Of a DNA stretch of 36,341 bases, positions 1 to 8,872 are shown in pieces. The notes beneath the pieces were generated by a model, which worked only from the letters and a program-made list of their open reading frames with translations, did not search any database and had not been told where the DNA came from. A program made the translations under genes and the position numbers. The number at the start of each line of letters is the position of its first letter. The stretch's first letter is position 1. The stretch comes from Deltaproteobacteria bacterium (lineage in GTDB: Bacteria > Desulfobacterota > Desulfuromonadia > Desulfuromonadales > BM103): positions 1 through 36,341 of the forward strand of contig JAJRRB010000044.1 of assembly GCA_024279915.1 (NCBI GenBank). Direction: 5' to 3'.

Positions 1-1449
1 ATCGTAAGCTTTAGCGCGGGCTTTGCCGGGATCGGTGTCGAGGAGAGGGATGTCTTCATCAAGTGGTGCAGTAAAAGGATGATGGACAGCCACGTGGCGA
101 TTTGCCTCAGCGTCCCATTCCAGAAGCGGGAAGTCGGTGATCCAGACAAATTTGTAATCGTTCGGGTCAGCGAGTCCCAGCTTGTTGCCCAGATGGCCAC
201 GCAGGCGGCCGAGAGCTTCATTAGTGATCGCTGGTGTGTCCGCACCGAAGAGCAGCAGGTCGCCAGGTTGTGCATCAAGGGCGGCACCGATATCAGCCAG
301 CTCCTGATCGGTAAAGAATTTAGCGATTGGTGATTGCCATTTGCCGTCTTCCTGGATCTTAACCCAGGCCATCCCCTTGGCACCGTAGATGCCAACGAAG
401 TCGGTCAACTCATCGAGTTCCCTGCGGGAGAAGGTTGCGCAGCCCTTGGCGTTGATTGCTTTAACCAGGCCACCACTCTCGGCGACGCTGGCAAAAACCT
501 TGAAACCACAGCCTTTGACAATATCTGTAATATTGATCAGTTCCATATCGAAGCGCAGGTCGGGATTGTCGACACCGAAACGGTCAAGCGCTTCGGCATA
601 GCTCATGCGTGGTATAGGTATCGATATATCAACATCAATAGCCGATTTGAAAACAGTCGACATCATTCCCTCCATGATCGACATGATGTCATCACGGTCA
701 ACAAAGGAGAGCTCGCAGTCGATCTGAGTAAATTCCGGCTGGCGGTCTGCACGCAGGTCTTCATCGCGAAAACATCTGACGATTTGGAAGTAGCGGTCGA
801 AGCCAGATACCATGAGCAGCTGTTTAAAAATCTGTGGGGATTGCGGTAAAGCGTAAAAATTGCCGAGGTTGACCCGACTCGGAACCAGGTAATCACGGGC
901 ACCTTCAGGGGTGCTCTTGGTCAACATCGGTGTTTCTATTTCCAGAAAGCCTTTTTCAGTCAGGTAGTTGCGAACTGTTTGGGCCACTTTATGGCGCATG
1001 ATCAGGTTTTTCTGAATTCCTTCACGGCGCAAATCGAGATAACGGTATTTGAGACGCAGATTCTCGGCAACTTCGGTAAATTCATCAAGCATGAAGGGCG
1101 GAGTCTTCGCGGCGTTGAGAATGCGTAGCTCGTTGATCTCAATTTCGACTTCACCTGTCGGCATCTTCGAATTGACCGTTCCTTCCGGACGGGGGGAGAC
1201 GGTGCCTATGGCAGCAATGACAAATTCGTTGCGAATCGCTTCTGCTTTGGCATGTGCTTCCGGATCGCGATCCGGATCAAGAGCGAGTTGGCCGATGCCG
1301 GTGCGGTCACGCAGGTCGATAAAGATCAGACCACCGTGGTCGCGTCGTCGGTGTACCCAACCCATGATGCAAACCTGCTTGCCAATGTCTTCTTTGCGTA
1401 GCTCGCCGCAGAAGTGAGTTCTTTTCCAGTCTCCGAGTATGTCGCTCAA
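1..1449 (-). CDS. aspS: Aspartyl-tRNA synthetase, partial (C-terminus beyond window)
   Basis: Class II aminoacyl-tRNA synthetase that charges tRNA with aspartate in the cytoplasm. The frame is open from 1449 to the window edge (483 codons; a bacterial AspRS has about 590), so the last hundred or so residues lie outside. The N-terminus reads as an OB-fold anticodon-binding domain ([20 protein letters not shown]). It is followed by class II motif 2 ([20 protein letters not shown]) and then the bacterial GAD insertion region. The start is TTG at 1447-1449, chosen because AAGGAG lies 8-9 bases upstream and homology begins immediately. It lies 97 bp downstream of hisS on the same strand, so the two are probably cotranscribed. 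The His after RRRD is the residue that marks non-discriminating AspRSs, which also charge tRNA-Asn; that part is inference. No frameshift was seen. Confidence 0.97.
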   Translation of the reverse strand, partial: MSDILGDWKRTHFCGELRKEDIGKQVCIMGWVHRRRDHGGLIFIDLRDRTGIGQLALDPDRDPEAHAKAEAIRNEFVIAAIGTVSPRPEGTVNSKMPTGEVEIEINELRILNAAKTPPFMLDEFTEVAENLRLKYRYLDLRREGIQKNLIMRHKVAQTVRNYLTEKGFLEIETPMLTKSTPEGARDYLVPSRVNLGNFYALPQSPQIFKQLLMVSGFDRYFQIVRCFRDEDLRADRQPEFTQIDCELSFVDRDDIMSIMEGMMSTVFKSAIDVDISIPIPRMSYAEALDRFGVDNPDLRFDMELINITDIVKGCGFKVFASVAESGGLVKAINAKGCATFSRRELDELTDFVGIYGAKGMAWVKIQEDGKWQSPIAKFFTDQELADIGAALDAQPGDLLLFGADTPAITNEALGRLRGHLGNKLGLADPNDYKFVWITDFPLLEWDAEANRHVAVHHPFTAPLDEDIPLLDTDPGKARAKAYD

Positions 1450-1546
1450 GGGTATAACTCCTTAAAATGAATGTGGTATGCGCTCGCCTTAGTCAATGCT
1501 TCCCAGTTAAGGCAAGCGGTCATTATATCGACGCCTATCAGGAGCG

Positions 1547-2818
1547 TCAAGCGCCATTAGTCTCGCTATTAATTTCTCTAAGCAGCCGGCTTTCGAGCCC
1601 GTTCAGATCAATTTCTTCCTGGCTACTTTCATCCATGTAGCGCAGTTGCGCAACTCCGCGTTCCAGTTCGTCTTCACCAAGGATCAGAACCCGGCGGGTA
1701 TTCAACTTGTCGGCACGGCGAAGCTGGGCTTTAAGACTTTTGCCAGTATATTCCATCTCGGCCAGAATGCCCTGGCGTTGCAGGCTGGTCAGCAGGGCAA
1801 AGCCGGCTTTGGTTCCTGCTTCTCCCAAGGTTGCAATAAAGAGTTCCGGGCGAGGTGGGGCAATTCTCTGCTCGCCAAGCAGCAAGGCCAGGCGCTCCAG
1901 GCCGATGGCAAAGCCAATGCCTGGCAGCGCTGGACCGCCCAGATCTTTGATCAAACCATCGTAACGGCCACCAGCGGCAATTGCATTTTGTGCGCCGAGG
2001 CTACCGGTAATCATCTCAAAAGTTGTCTTGGTGTAGTAATCAAGTCCTCGCACCATGCGCTGATTGACCGTGTAGTCCACCGACAACGCGTCGAGATGTT
2101 CCTTGACCTGGTTGAAATGTGTGTCGCAGCCAATACAGAGGTTCTCGAGCATAGCAGGAGCTTCGATTGTTGCTTCCTTGCAGCCAGGGACTTTACAGTC
2201 CAGAACACGTAGGGGGTTACTGGTGTAGCGACGCTGACAATCAGCACAAAGCGCTTGGAGGCGCTGTTCGAGAAATTTGATCAGAGCTTCGCGGTAGTCA
2301 GGACGACATTCTGGACACCCGAGTGAATTAATTTGCAGGGCGACATCGGGAATCTTGGTCGTCGCAAAATAGTGACTGAGCATGGCCAGAACCTGGGCGT
2401 CTATTTTGGGATCATCAACGCCGATTACTTCTGCACCGATCTGGTGAAACTGACGATAACGGCCTTTCTGCGGACGTTCGTGACGGAACATCGGGCCGAT
2501 GTAATAAAGCTTTGAAACCGGATCCTGAGCATAAAGTTTATGCTGAATGAAGGAACGCATAACGGGAGCCGTGCCTTCCGGGCGCAAAGTCATCGAAGTG
2601 CCACCTTTGTCGCTGAAGGTGTACATCTCCTTTTCAACGATATCAGTAGTCTCACCGATCGAGCGGCAGAACAGGTCGGTTTTTTCGACGACCGGCACAC
2701 GAATTTCCCGGTAGCCGAAAGCACCAAAAACCTGCCGAGCCTGTTCTTCAAGATGCTGCCAGGTTTCAATGTCACCGGGCAGAATGTCATTCATACCTTT
2801 GATGCCAGTAATGTTCAT
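1547..2818 (-). CDS. hisS: Histidyl-tRNA synthetase
   Basis: Charges tRNA-His with histidine. The 423-aa length is normal for the family. Visible signatures are the N-terminal KGMNDILPG, motif 1 region TLRPEGTAPVMRS (about 77-89), motif 2 GPMFRHERPQKGRYRQFHQI (about 109-128), the HisA signature VRGLDYYTKTTFEM (about 256-269), and motif 3 GIGFAIGLERLALLL (about 300-314). The middle region has several paired cysteines (168/171, 191/194, 208/213, 228/231), a pattern partly shared by other bacterial HisRSs and possibly metal-binding here. The ATG start has GGAG about 10 bases upstream. It is the first gene of a probable hisS-aspS unit, and the 436-bp region upstream contains the 180-bp structured repeat. 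Confidence 0.98.
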   Translation of the reverse strand: MNITGIKGMNDILPGDIETWQHLEEQARQVFGAFGYREIRVPVVEKTDLFCRSIGETTDIVEKEMYTFSDKGGTSMTLRPEGTAPVMRSFIQHKLYAQDPVSKLYYIGPMFRHERPQKGRYRQFHQIGAEVIGVDDPKIDAQVLAMLSHYFATTKIPDVALQINSLGCPECRPDYREALIKFLEQRLQALCADCQRRYTSNPLRVLDCKVPGCKEATIEAPAMLENLCIGCDTHFNQVKEHLDALSVDYTVNQRMVRGLDYYTKTTFEMITGSLGAQNAIAAGGRYDGLIKDLGGPALPGIGFAIGLERLALLLGEQRIAPPRPELFIATLGEAGTKAGFALLTSLQRQGILAEMEYTGKSLKAQLRRADKLNTRRVLILGEDELERGVAQLRYMDESSQEEIDLNGLESRLLREINSETNGA

Positions 2819-2982
2819 GGAATAAATACTCCGATACTTTCAATCGAATATGAAAAGGCGTAACGCAAAGGCGCAAAGGAAATATAGCAAGACGCAAAGT
2901 TAAACGCTTTGGTTGTAACCTCAAATTCTAACACAGTAGGTTTTTTACTCGTTCTTGTGCAGTCCGTCAACCCATTAACTGG
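2819..2982. other. Intergenic region upstream of hisS with GCAAAGG-type short repeats
   Basis: There is no gene in the 436 bp between hisS and the GGDEF gene. The hisS-proximal part holds a degenerate run of GCAAAG words (about 2861-2900: GTAACGCAAAGGCGCAAAGG, then GACGCAAAG, then an inverted CGCTTTGG). The next 180 bp are the dispersed repeat annotated separately. The stretch 3163-3254 shows nothing I recognise. A hisS promoter must lie here but I could not place it with confidence. Confidence 0.5.
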
Positions 2983-3162
2983 TTTTCGTCTGGAAACGGC
3001 CCTTTCCCGCAATCTCTGCGGCAATCTGCACATTATGATTGTGCGGCGTAAAGTACTACGCCTCCGCTCAAATGCTTGATTTTCTTGACCTTGCGAAAAA
3101 TTGCTCGTTTCCAAATCGAAAACTACACTTGTGCCCATCCGGAGTTTCCGGATAGCCACTAA
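2983..3162. repeat. 180-bp structured dispersed repeat, copy A
   Basis: Near-identical by eye to 30087-30264, in the same orientation. The ends are imperfect inverted repeats: TTTTCGTCTGGAAACG at the left and CGTTTCCAAATCGAAAA about 25-40 bp before the right end. Inside them are a complementary CCCGCAA/TTGCGAAAAA pair, a GCACA/TGTGC hairpin and a GGCGTA-AAGTAC-TACGCC hairpin (3045-3062). The whole can fold into a long cruciform or hairpin. It contains no convincing ORF; the open frames crossing it have no homology or ribosome site. It resembles a non-autonomous MITE/REP-type element or a repeated structured RNA. Both copies sit upstream of a minus-strand gene. Confidence 0.8.
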
Positions 3163-3254
3163 CTGGAGTTGTCGGTCTTTTCGCACTAGATTCTTAGCTG
3201 TTCGTTTTAGGTGGGGAGCATTGATGAGGGGTAAAGCAATCAGGGGGTGGTATC

Positions 3255-4628
3255 TCAGATTGTGCGAATCTCCGAGGCGCTCTTGGCAACGTTGCGGTCA
3301 TTTTTGCCCAGATACATCGCTTTGTCAGCAAGGTCAATCATATCCTCCTTGGTTGACGCGTGAATCGGGTAGGTGGCATGGCCCACTGTCGCCGTCAAAT
3401 GAGTGGTTATGCCTTTGCCCGTGGAGAAGTCGACCTCCTCAATCGCAGAGCGAATACGCTCGGCAACGATCTTGGCTCCACGTGTGTCGGTTTCTACCAG
3501 CAAGGCGGTAAATTCGTCGCCGCCATAACGAAACAGAGTATCGGCATCACGTACGCATTCGCGCAACCCCTCTCCAATCTGGCGAAGCACTCCGCTGCCG
3601 ACCAGATGCCCGTGCTTATCGTTGATGCCTTTAAAGAGGTCCAGGTCGATGAAGGCCAGGGAAAATTCCAGACCATAACGCTCTGAACGGCGAATCTCCT
3701 GTTCGAGGGCAATGTGCAGATAGCGATGGTTATGAAGCCCGGTGAGATCATCCGTGTAGATGAGCTCACGGGTTCCTTGATATTGGCAGGCATTGCGGAA
3801 GCCGAGTGCGACCTGGTCGGCCAGGAAGGTCAGGCTTTCTCTTGGAAGAGAATCCGGTAACTCGGAGTCACTTGGATTGCAAAGGACCAGAGCGCCATGT
3901 TCCTGATTCTCTCCGTTCATTGGAAAGATCCAAAGGGAAGACAGATCCTTGAACCTTTCAGCCATCTCTGGACAGTCAGCAACCTGTAGACTTTCTGCCT
4001 TCTCCATCTGGGTTGTTCTCTCGACCAGTAATTCGGCCAACTGTCTGGCCTGCTCATCCTCAAAACCGTTAGCACCGATATGGCTGATGCTGTTCTGGTT
4101 TGACACATAGGCCAGACCGCGGCCATGACCGAGCTCGTTCAGCAGGGTTTTTAAAGATTCCTGGAAAAGTGTTTCAACATCTAGTTGGCTGGAAAGATGC
4201 TGTCCTTTCTGGTAAAGACGTATCTGACTATGGAGTAGGTCATTCTCGGCTATCACGCGGCGCTGTTCAACACAGGCCTTTATGGTATGACGGAGTTGTT
4301 CCGGATTGCATGGTTTGAGCAGATAATCGCGCGCGCCACTTTTCAAGGCTTGTATGGCTGATTCTACGGTGGCGTTGCCGGTGGCGAGGATGATGTCTGG
4401 AGCAGGATCGAGGGAACGAGTGCGGCGGATCAGTTCCAGACCGCAGATATCAGGCATGACCATGTCGGTCAGGATGACATCGACCTGTTTATGAGTCAGG
4501 TAGTCAAGCGCTTCCTTGCCGGAACTGACCGCTTCAATCTCATACAAGTCGCCTTCGGAGAGAATCTCGGTGAGGAGACGCCGGAAGAAAACCTCATCAT
4601 CAACAATCAGAATCTTTGGCTTTAGCAT
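3255..4628 (-). CDS. Response regulator with GAF-like and GGDEF domains (diguanylate cyclase)
   Basis: Predicted cytoplasmic cyclic-di-GMP synthase whose activity is set by phosphorylation. Residues 1-120 are a REC domain with the acidic pair VDDE (10-12) and phospho-acceptor D55 in ILTDMVMP; K105 is in YLLKPC. Residues about 140-280 look like a GAF domain. Residues about 290-450 form the GGDEF domain. The active-site signature GGDEF is intact (369-373), and the product-inhibition I-site RDAD (360-363) is five residues upstream, so the enzyme should be active and feedback-inhibited. The start is ATG at 4628, with only a weak GGGA ribosome site. It lies 57 bp downstream of comEC on the same strand. 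No dedicated kinase is adjacent. Specific sensory input is unknown. Confidence 0.93.
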   Translation of the reverse strand: MLKPKILIVDDEVFFRRLLTEILSEGDLYEIEAVSSGKEALDYLTHKQVDVILTDMVMPDICGLELIRRTRSLDPAPDIILATGNATVESAIQALKSGARDYLLKPCNPEQLRHTIKACVEQRRVIAENDLLHSQIRLYQKGQHLSSQLDVETLFQESLKTLLNELGHGRGLAYVSNQNSISHIGANGFEDEQARQLAELLVERTTQMEKAESLQVADCPEMAERFKDLSSLWIFPMNGENQEHGALVLCNPSDSELPDSLPRESLTFLADQVALGFRNACQYQGTRELIYTDDLTGLHNHRYLHIALEQEIRRSERYGLEFSLAFIDLDLFKGINDKHGHLVGSGVLRQIGEGLRECVRDADTLFRYGGDEFTALLVETDTRGAKIVAERIRSAIEEVDFSTGKGITTHLTATVGHATYPIHASTKEDMIDLADKAMYLGKNDRNVAKSASEIRTI

Positions 4629-4685
4629 AGTCAGGTCCCAAGTTTAAGAAGCTTTTAAGCTACCAAACTCCTTGAAATGAGTCAA

Positions 4686-7100
4686 TTATAAAGCCCTGCC
4701 GTCTTGCGTCCGCCACTGACCGTTGTCGATGTGAAAAGTCAGCATACCCTCCTGGTCAGTTCTGAAAAGGGGAATCTGTTGTACCGTACAAGCCTCAATG
4801 GTTTGCTGATGAGGGAAGCCATAAGAATTACCGCGTCCCGACGAGACGAAAGCTGCTGAAGGCTGTAGCCAGTCGAGATATAACTCTGGCCGAGCATGAC
4901 GACTGCCGTGATGAGGCAGTTTAAGAAGTGATGCTCGACCGGGAAGCTCTGCTGCACTCAGTTGCTGTAGACCTCTCTTGCCCAAATCTGCAGTCAACAA
5001 AACCCCGTCTTGCTGATTACCGGCAAAGATGGCGATTGAACGCTCATTTATGTCTCGAGAGTTTTGCCGTGGGGCAAAGAGACTGAACATCTGTTTTGAA
5101 CTCTTTTGTGGATGGAGCCAGCCTTCATGCAGATGAGTCCAGCCTTCATGCAGATGAGTCCAGCCTTCATCAATACGATGAACAGTCACATTACGTTGTT
5201 GTAAGACCTCCAACAACTCCGGTGTGAGCTTGGCAAGTTCTCCCGCAAAGTAAAAATTGTCAACCGATAAACGGCGCAGAATATAGGTCAGACCAGAGCT
5301 GTGGTCAGGATGATTGTGTGTGAGGATAACTCCCTGTAGATGATCAATACCCATGCGGCCAAGTGCCGGTGCGATTAATTGCTCTCCAGGGTCGATGCTC
5401 GAACCGGGCAGACCTCCGCCATCAACTAAATAGTGGATGTCACCAGTCAGAGAAACCAGAGTCGCATCACCTTGACCGACGCTTAAGGCAGTGACCTGAA
5501 AATCTGCAATTTGCGGTTGTGTCAGCCAGGCTCCTCCTAAACTTGTTAACAGAATGGCCAGCCGGCAAAGCCAGTGGCGCTTCTCTCTGCCAAAGGGCAG
5601 TAGTATCAAGATGAATCCGATCAGAAGAATCAGAGTCGCGGTTGTGAGGTAATACGGAATGGCTGCTAATCCAGGCCACTGGCAGATAAGAGAAACCAGA
5701 TTGATTGCAATCATCACTAACTTGGCAGAGAACAACAGACCCCAGTCAGCAAGCAGGGTGGAAAAAGGCAAGATCGCCATGCTGATCAGTCCCACGGGGA
5801 CAGCACCCCAGGCAATTAATGGAATGGCAATCAGATTGGTAAATAGCCCAGCTGGAGCGAACTGGTGAAAATGCCAGAGTGTTGCCGGTGCCGTCGCCAG
5901 AGTCGCGGCTGTTGTCGTCAAAATCAGAGTGAGCGGCCAGCGGAGTGTTTTCGAAAGATTGGCAAGTGGGCGCTGCCAGCAAGGCAACCAGGCTAAAATT
6001 CCTGCTACTCCGGCAAAGGAAAGCTGAAAACCAGGCTGAAACAGTGCCAACGGATTAAAAAGTAGTAGACAGAGAGCCACCGTGGCCAGAAGTGCGAAGG
6101 TCGGGGTGCGACGACCCCTTGCAAAGAGCAGGGCAAAGAGGGAAACCATCAGGAAGGCTCGTCGGGTGGCCCAGGCGTTGCCGGTCAAAAACAGATACGC
6201 TGCCAGAGGCACGATCAGGAGTACCGGTAGAACCCGTTGTGGCGGACACCAGAGCATCAAGCGTTGGCTGCGCGTGTAGAGCCACTTGCTTGTCTGATAG
6301 AGCAAGAGTGCCAATAATCCGAAATGCAGCCCGGAGATTGCAAAAAGATGGGCGACGCCGCTTTCGGAGAGGAGTTGACGTTGCTCCTTGCTGACACCGC
6401 CACGCATGCCGAGCAAAAGTGATTGCACAAGTCCTGCGGCATTTTCGGGCACGATTTGCTCGATATGTGCGGCAAGTGTGTACCGTAAGTTATCCAGCGA
6501 TTTACTCTGTTGCTCCGGATGATTGACCAGAATCGCCAAATCCTCAGCGTGAGTGATAAACGCGGTGGTAAAAATGCCACGTGCTGCCAGATAAAGCGGA
6601 TAGTCAAACTCTCCCGGATTGCCAAAACTGAATGGTCGACGTAAACGTGAGCGCCAGCGGACAATTTGGCCCGGTCTAACTGTCAGTTCGCCTTTTTTGA
6701 TGTAGAGCAGAATCTCACCAGAAACAGTGGCCATGTCTTGTTTCTGCATGACCTTGCGCATCTCTATAAGGAGTCGAAAGCCCCCTGTGGTTCTTTTTTC
6801 AATGGTAACGATTGTGCCTTCAAAGATCAGCGGGGAAGTATCCGCAAAGTGACTGATATGATTAGCAACCGATGGTGGTTTAAGTTGTAGAGACGCGTGC
6901 AGAAAACCGGCAAGCAGTAAGAGACTGAGGAACGGAATCCAAGCCCATGGAGAATGCTGTCCGCGAGAGCGGTAAAAACTCACCCATAACAACAGGAGGA
7001 ACCCGATGATTATACCTTGACCGGTTATGTCCCACGGCGCGATAAAATGCACCATGGCAATGCCGGTCGCATATGCGGCCAGCAGCACAAAGGGTGTCAA
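4686..7100 (-). CDS. comEC: ComEC/Rec2-family DNA internalisation protein
   Basis: Inner-membrane channel protein that moves single-stranded DNA into the cytoplasm during natural transformation. The 804 residues match the long three-part ComEC architecture: N-terminal membrane helices and an OB-like DUF4131 region (about 1-190), the Competence domain with many helices (about 220-505, containing SGLHFGLLAL), and a C-terminal metallo-beta-lactamase domain (about 530-800). The metal motif LTHNHPDHSSG is at about 593-603 and LPHHGSRH at about 728. Residues 645-661 are a short tandem repeat (HEGWTHL twice, then HEGW) encoded by a 21-bp DNA repeat. The start is TTG at 7098-7100, 3 bp after the stop of the upstream gene, with no clear ribosome site, suggesting translational coupling. 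An in-frame ATG at 7055 is an alternative. Confidence 0.95.
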   Translation of the reverse strand: MTPFVLLAAYATGIAMVHFIAPWDITGQGIIIGFLLLLWVSFYRSRGQHSPWAWIPFLSLLLLAGFLHASLQLKPPSVANHISHFADTSPLIFEGTIVTIEKRTTGGFRLLIEMRKVMQKQDMATVSGEILLYIKKGELTVRPGQIVRWRSRLRRPFSFGNPGEFDYPLYLAARGIFTTAFITHAEDLAILVNHPEQQSKSLDNLRYTLAAHIEQIVPENAAGLVQSLLLGMRGGVSKEQRQLLSESGVAHLFAISGLHFGLLALLLYQTSKWLYTRSQRLMLWCPPQRVLPVLLIVPLAAYLFLTGNAWATRRAFLMVSLFALLFARGRRTPTFALLATVALCLLLFNPLALFQPGFQLSFAGVAGILAWLPCWQRPLANLSKTLRWPLTLILTTTAATLATAPATLWHFHQFAPAGLFTNLIAIPLIAWGAVPVGLISMAILPFSTLLADWGLLFSAKLVMIAINLVSLICQWPGLAAIPYYLTTATLILLIGFILILLPFGREKRHWLCRLAILLTSLGGAWLTQPQIADFQVTALSVGQGDATLVSLTGDIHYLVDGGGLPGSSIDPGEQLIAPALGRMGIDHLQGVILTHNHPDHSSGLTYILRRLSVDNFYFAGELAKLTPELLEVLQQRNVTVHRIDEGWTHLHEGWTHLHEGWLHPQKSSKQMFSLFAPRQNSRDINERSIAIFAGNQQDGVLLTADLGKRGLQQLSAAELPGRASLLKLPHHGSRHARPELYLDWLQPSAAFVSSGRGNSYGFPHQQTIEACTVQQIPLFRTDQEGMLTFHIDNGQWRTQDGRAL
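5118..5170. repeat. 21-bp direct tandem repeat inside comEC (2.5 copies)
   Basis: CCAGCCTTCATGCAGATGAG plus T occurs perfectly at 5118-5138 and 5139-5159, followed by an 11-base partial copy at 5160-5170. It encodes in-frame copies of the heptapeptide HEGWTHL in the metallo-beta-lactamase domain. Because the unit is a multiple of three and the copies are identical, changes in copy number would not disrupt the reading frame. Confidence 0.97.
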
Positions 7101-7103
7101 GAG

Positions 7104-8249
7104 TTATCGCTTGACGCCGAATGCTGCCAGAAGAGTCGTGAGGGTATCGAGATCTGCGGCGCTGGGTTGGATTTGTTGCGCAAACCCGAACAGAGTCTCT
7201 AGCAAATCGGTGTCGATCTGCCTGCCTGTAAGGACTAACTTATCCACGCCGCCGCCCGGAGGGAGGGCTAAAGATATAATGCTGTTGCCAGCAAAGAGGA
7301 AGAGAGAATTGAATGTATAGTCATCCAGGTAAGATTTTGCCGCAAGGCTGATCTCTTGATGGCCACCAACGGAGATGGTGATCGGGTTGCCCATGACCCG
7401 TAACGAGAGGTCGTAAAATCCACTTTCAGCCAGTTCGATTGGAAATTTTGCTTCAGCTGGGAGCGGGCCAGTGCGTAGCCATTTACCGCCGCTGGGATGG
7501 CCAAGATGAGGGATGCTGACAACCTTGATTTCGTCCTGATCGAGTTCTTCGGCTTCGAAAACCAGAGGTGTTGTGCTGCTCGGAAATAGCTCTGCCAGAT
7601 CCAATAATTGCAACATGGTGGTCTGAATGACCCCCCATGTCAGGGACTCATCTGGTTGCCACCCCTCGTCCGGAGTGATGGCCGCCAGGTTCGGTGCTTT
7701 GAGGGTGATGTAGTCGATGGAACCGCCCGGAGGCAGAGTGACAATGATTTCCTGGGCACCGGATTGCAACTGGAAAGTGCCGATAGAGACCAAGGTAAAT
7801 TCGGGGTTAGCATCTACCTCAGTAACTGTTCCGTTAATGGAAAACTGATGCCCCACTTGACGTATGTGCGCATGCATTTTATATTCGCCGCTGATCGGCA
7901 GGGAAACTCTTAAATGTACTACTGTCGGTTTTCTGGTGCCATGCAACCAACCACTGCCACCGAAGACGCCGAAGTTTTGAAAGGACATGACTGAAACATT
8001 GTCCTCATCCTTAGAGTAAACATTTTCTGCTTCAAAGCGGAGTTCTCGATTACCGGTCAGAATGTTGATGTAATCAGGATCTTGTGGTTCATCGGGGAGG
8101 CCGTATGACCAGCCGACTGTGTCGACCAGTGTGACCATCCAATCCCGCTGGGTCAGTTCGGCAGCGTACCCCGGAAGGGTAGAGAAAAAGAGAAAAATAA
8201 ACGTCAGGTAAAGGTGAATGGTGTTACTCATAGTTAAATATCGTTGCAT
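7104..8249 (-). CDS. Exported protein of two carbohydrate-binding-module-like halves, function unknown
   Basis: No family recognised with certainty. The 381-aa product begins with a signal peptide (hydrophobic HLYLTFIFLFFSTLPGYA, likely cleavage after GYA). Two similar halves follow, at about 72-187 and 231-340. Each opens with FEAE, continues with a G-G-x-W/G-K-W element, and ends with LPPGG-x-(I/V)D. This resembles beta-jelly-roll modules of the CBM6/35 type found on extracellular glycan-binding proteins. No catalytic domain is visible. I chose ATG 8249 because GGAGGGG lies about 9 bases upstream. The TTG at 8267 would place that ribosome site inside the gene, and ATG 8231 is a weaker alternative. 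It is followed 3 bp later by comEC, so the two are probably cotranscribed. A role in surface adhesion or glycan binding is inference. Confidence 0.8.
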   Translation of the reverse strand: MQRYLTMSNTIHLYLTFIFLFFSTLPGYAAELTQRDWMVTLVDTVGWSYGLPDEPQDPDYINILTGNRELRFEAENVYSKDEDNVSVMSFQNFGVFGGSGWLHGTRKPTVVHLRVSLPISGEYKMHAHIRQVGHQFSINGTVTEVDANPEFTLVSIGTFQLQSGAQEIIVTLPPGGSIDYITLKAPNLAAITPDEGWQPDESLTWGVIQTTMLQLLDLAELFPSSTTPLVFEAEELDQDEIKVVSIPHLGHPSGGKWLRTGPLPAEAKFPIELAESGFYDLSLRVMGNPITISVGGHQEISLAAKSYLDDYTFNSLFLFAGNSIISLALPPGGGVDKLVLTGRQIDTDLLETLFGFAQQIQPSAADLDTLTTLLAAFGVKR

Positions 8250-8311
8250 AATGAACGGCCCCTCCAAAGTGAAATCATATTGATGACATAAAATGAATAT
8301 AAGGGTATCAC
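8234..8311 (-). CDS. Possible 25-codon upstream ORF overlapping the start of the exported protein gene
   Basis: A GTG codon at 8309-8311 is preceded by a near-perfect ribosome site, AAGGAGGG (8318-8325), at 6-nt spacing. It opens a 25-codon frame ending in TAA at 8234. The frame overlaps the start of the downstream gene (8249) by 16 bases, an arrangement typical of translational coupling or a leader peptide. The peptide (starting MIPLYSFYVINMISLW) has no recognisable function. The evidence is the strong ribosome site and the overlap only. Confidence 0.35.
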   Translation of the reverse strand: MIPLYSFYVINMISLWRGRSLCNDI

Positions 8312-8482
8312 AGCGGGCCCTCCTTGCAAAGATAGTCTGTTGTCTACTGCGATCTCCTGTTTTTTACGAACATAGTTTTGCTTTTGTGCTGTAAATGTAT
8401 TATTTTTAACATTCGCGATCACACAAACCTGAAGCTCAATATCTTTTAAGAGCCACTGAACTTTAATGCACTAGGGATGATT

Positions 8483-8851
8483 ATGGCGAAATGTATTCTG
8501 GTTGTTGATGATTCCGAGACTGTACGTCAGGTTTTACAGATGAGTCTGGCGAATGCTGGTTTTGATGTTATCGAAGCGGAGGATGGTATTGATGCATTGA
8601 ACAAGCTGACAGATGCTCAGGTTGACATGCTGATTACCGATCTGAACATGCCGAACATGGATGGACTTGAGTTGATCAAAAAGGTCCGTGAGAAGGGTTC
8701 ACATCGTTTTACGCCGATTGTCATGCTGACAACCGAATCTTCCGAAGAGAAAAAACTGGCTGGTCGTGAGGCCGGTGCCTCGGGCTGGATTGTGAAACCC
8801 TTCAAGCCGGAACAGTTACTTAAAGTGGTCAAGATGGTCCTGGGGGGATAG
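8483..8851 (+). CDS. cheY: CheY-like single-domain response regulator
   Basis: Stand-alone REC domain of 122 aa that would accept phosphate from a CheA kinase and act on a motor or other output. Key residues are present: the VVDDS acidic pair, phospho-acceptor D in LITDLNMPNMDG, the conserved T in MLTTE, and K in WIVKPFKP. ATG 8483 is preferred over ATG 8477 because AGGG directly abuts the first but sits 6 bases from the second. It precedes cheR by 21 bp. It is a close paralogue of the CheYs at 20090 and 25633, sharing the SGWIVKPFKPEQLL ending. The 230-bp region upstream has no sigma-54 element, unlike the later che units. Confidence 0.93.
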   Translation: MAKCILVVDDSETVRQVLQMSLANAGFDVIEAEDGIDALNKLTDAQVDMLITDLNMPNMDGLELIKKVREKGSHRFTPIVMLTTESSEEKKLAGREAGASGWIVKPFKPEQLLKVVKMVLGG

Positions 8852-8872
8852 AACTTTGCGAGGATTTGCCAA

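Noticed and set aside
663-902. Minus-strand frame of 79 codons within aspS
   Set aside because: Out of frame with aspS, whose reading frame is open across the region with clear class II motifs.
2861-2900. GACGCAAAG resembling part of a c-di-GMP (GEMM) riboswitch
   Set aside because: Only the short word matches. The required paired stems and the second conserved block are missing, and the orientation is opposite to hisS.
2815-3186. A 123-codon open frame on the minus strand upstream of hisS
   Set aside because: It runs through the structured repeat, has no ribosome site or recognisable protein features, and its counterpart across repeat copy B does not keep the same protein.
8370-8410. A possible sigma-70 promoter (TTTTGC, 16 bp, TATTAT) before the first cheY
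   Set aside because: The match is weak in AT-rich DNA and cannot be separated from chance by eye.
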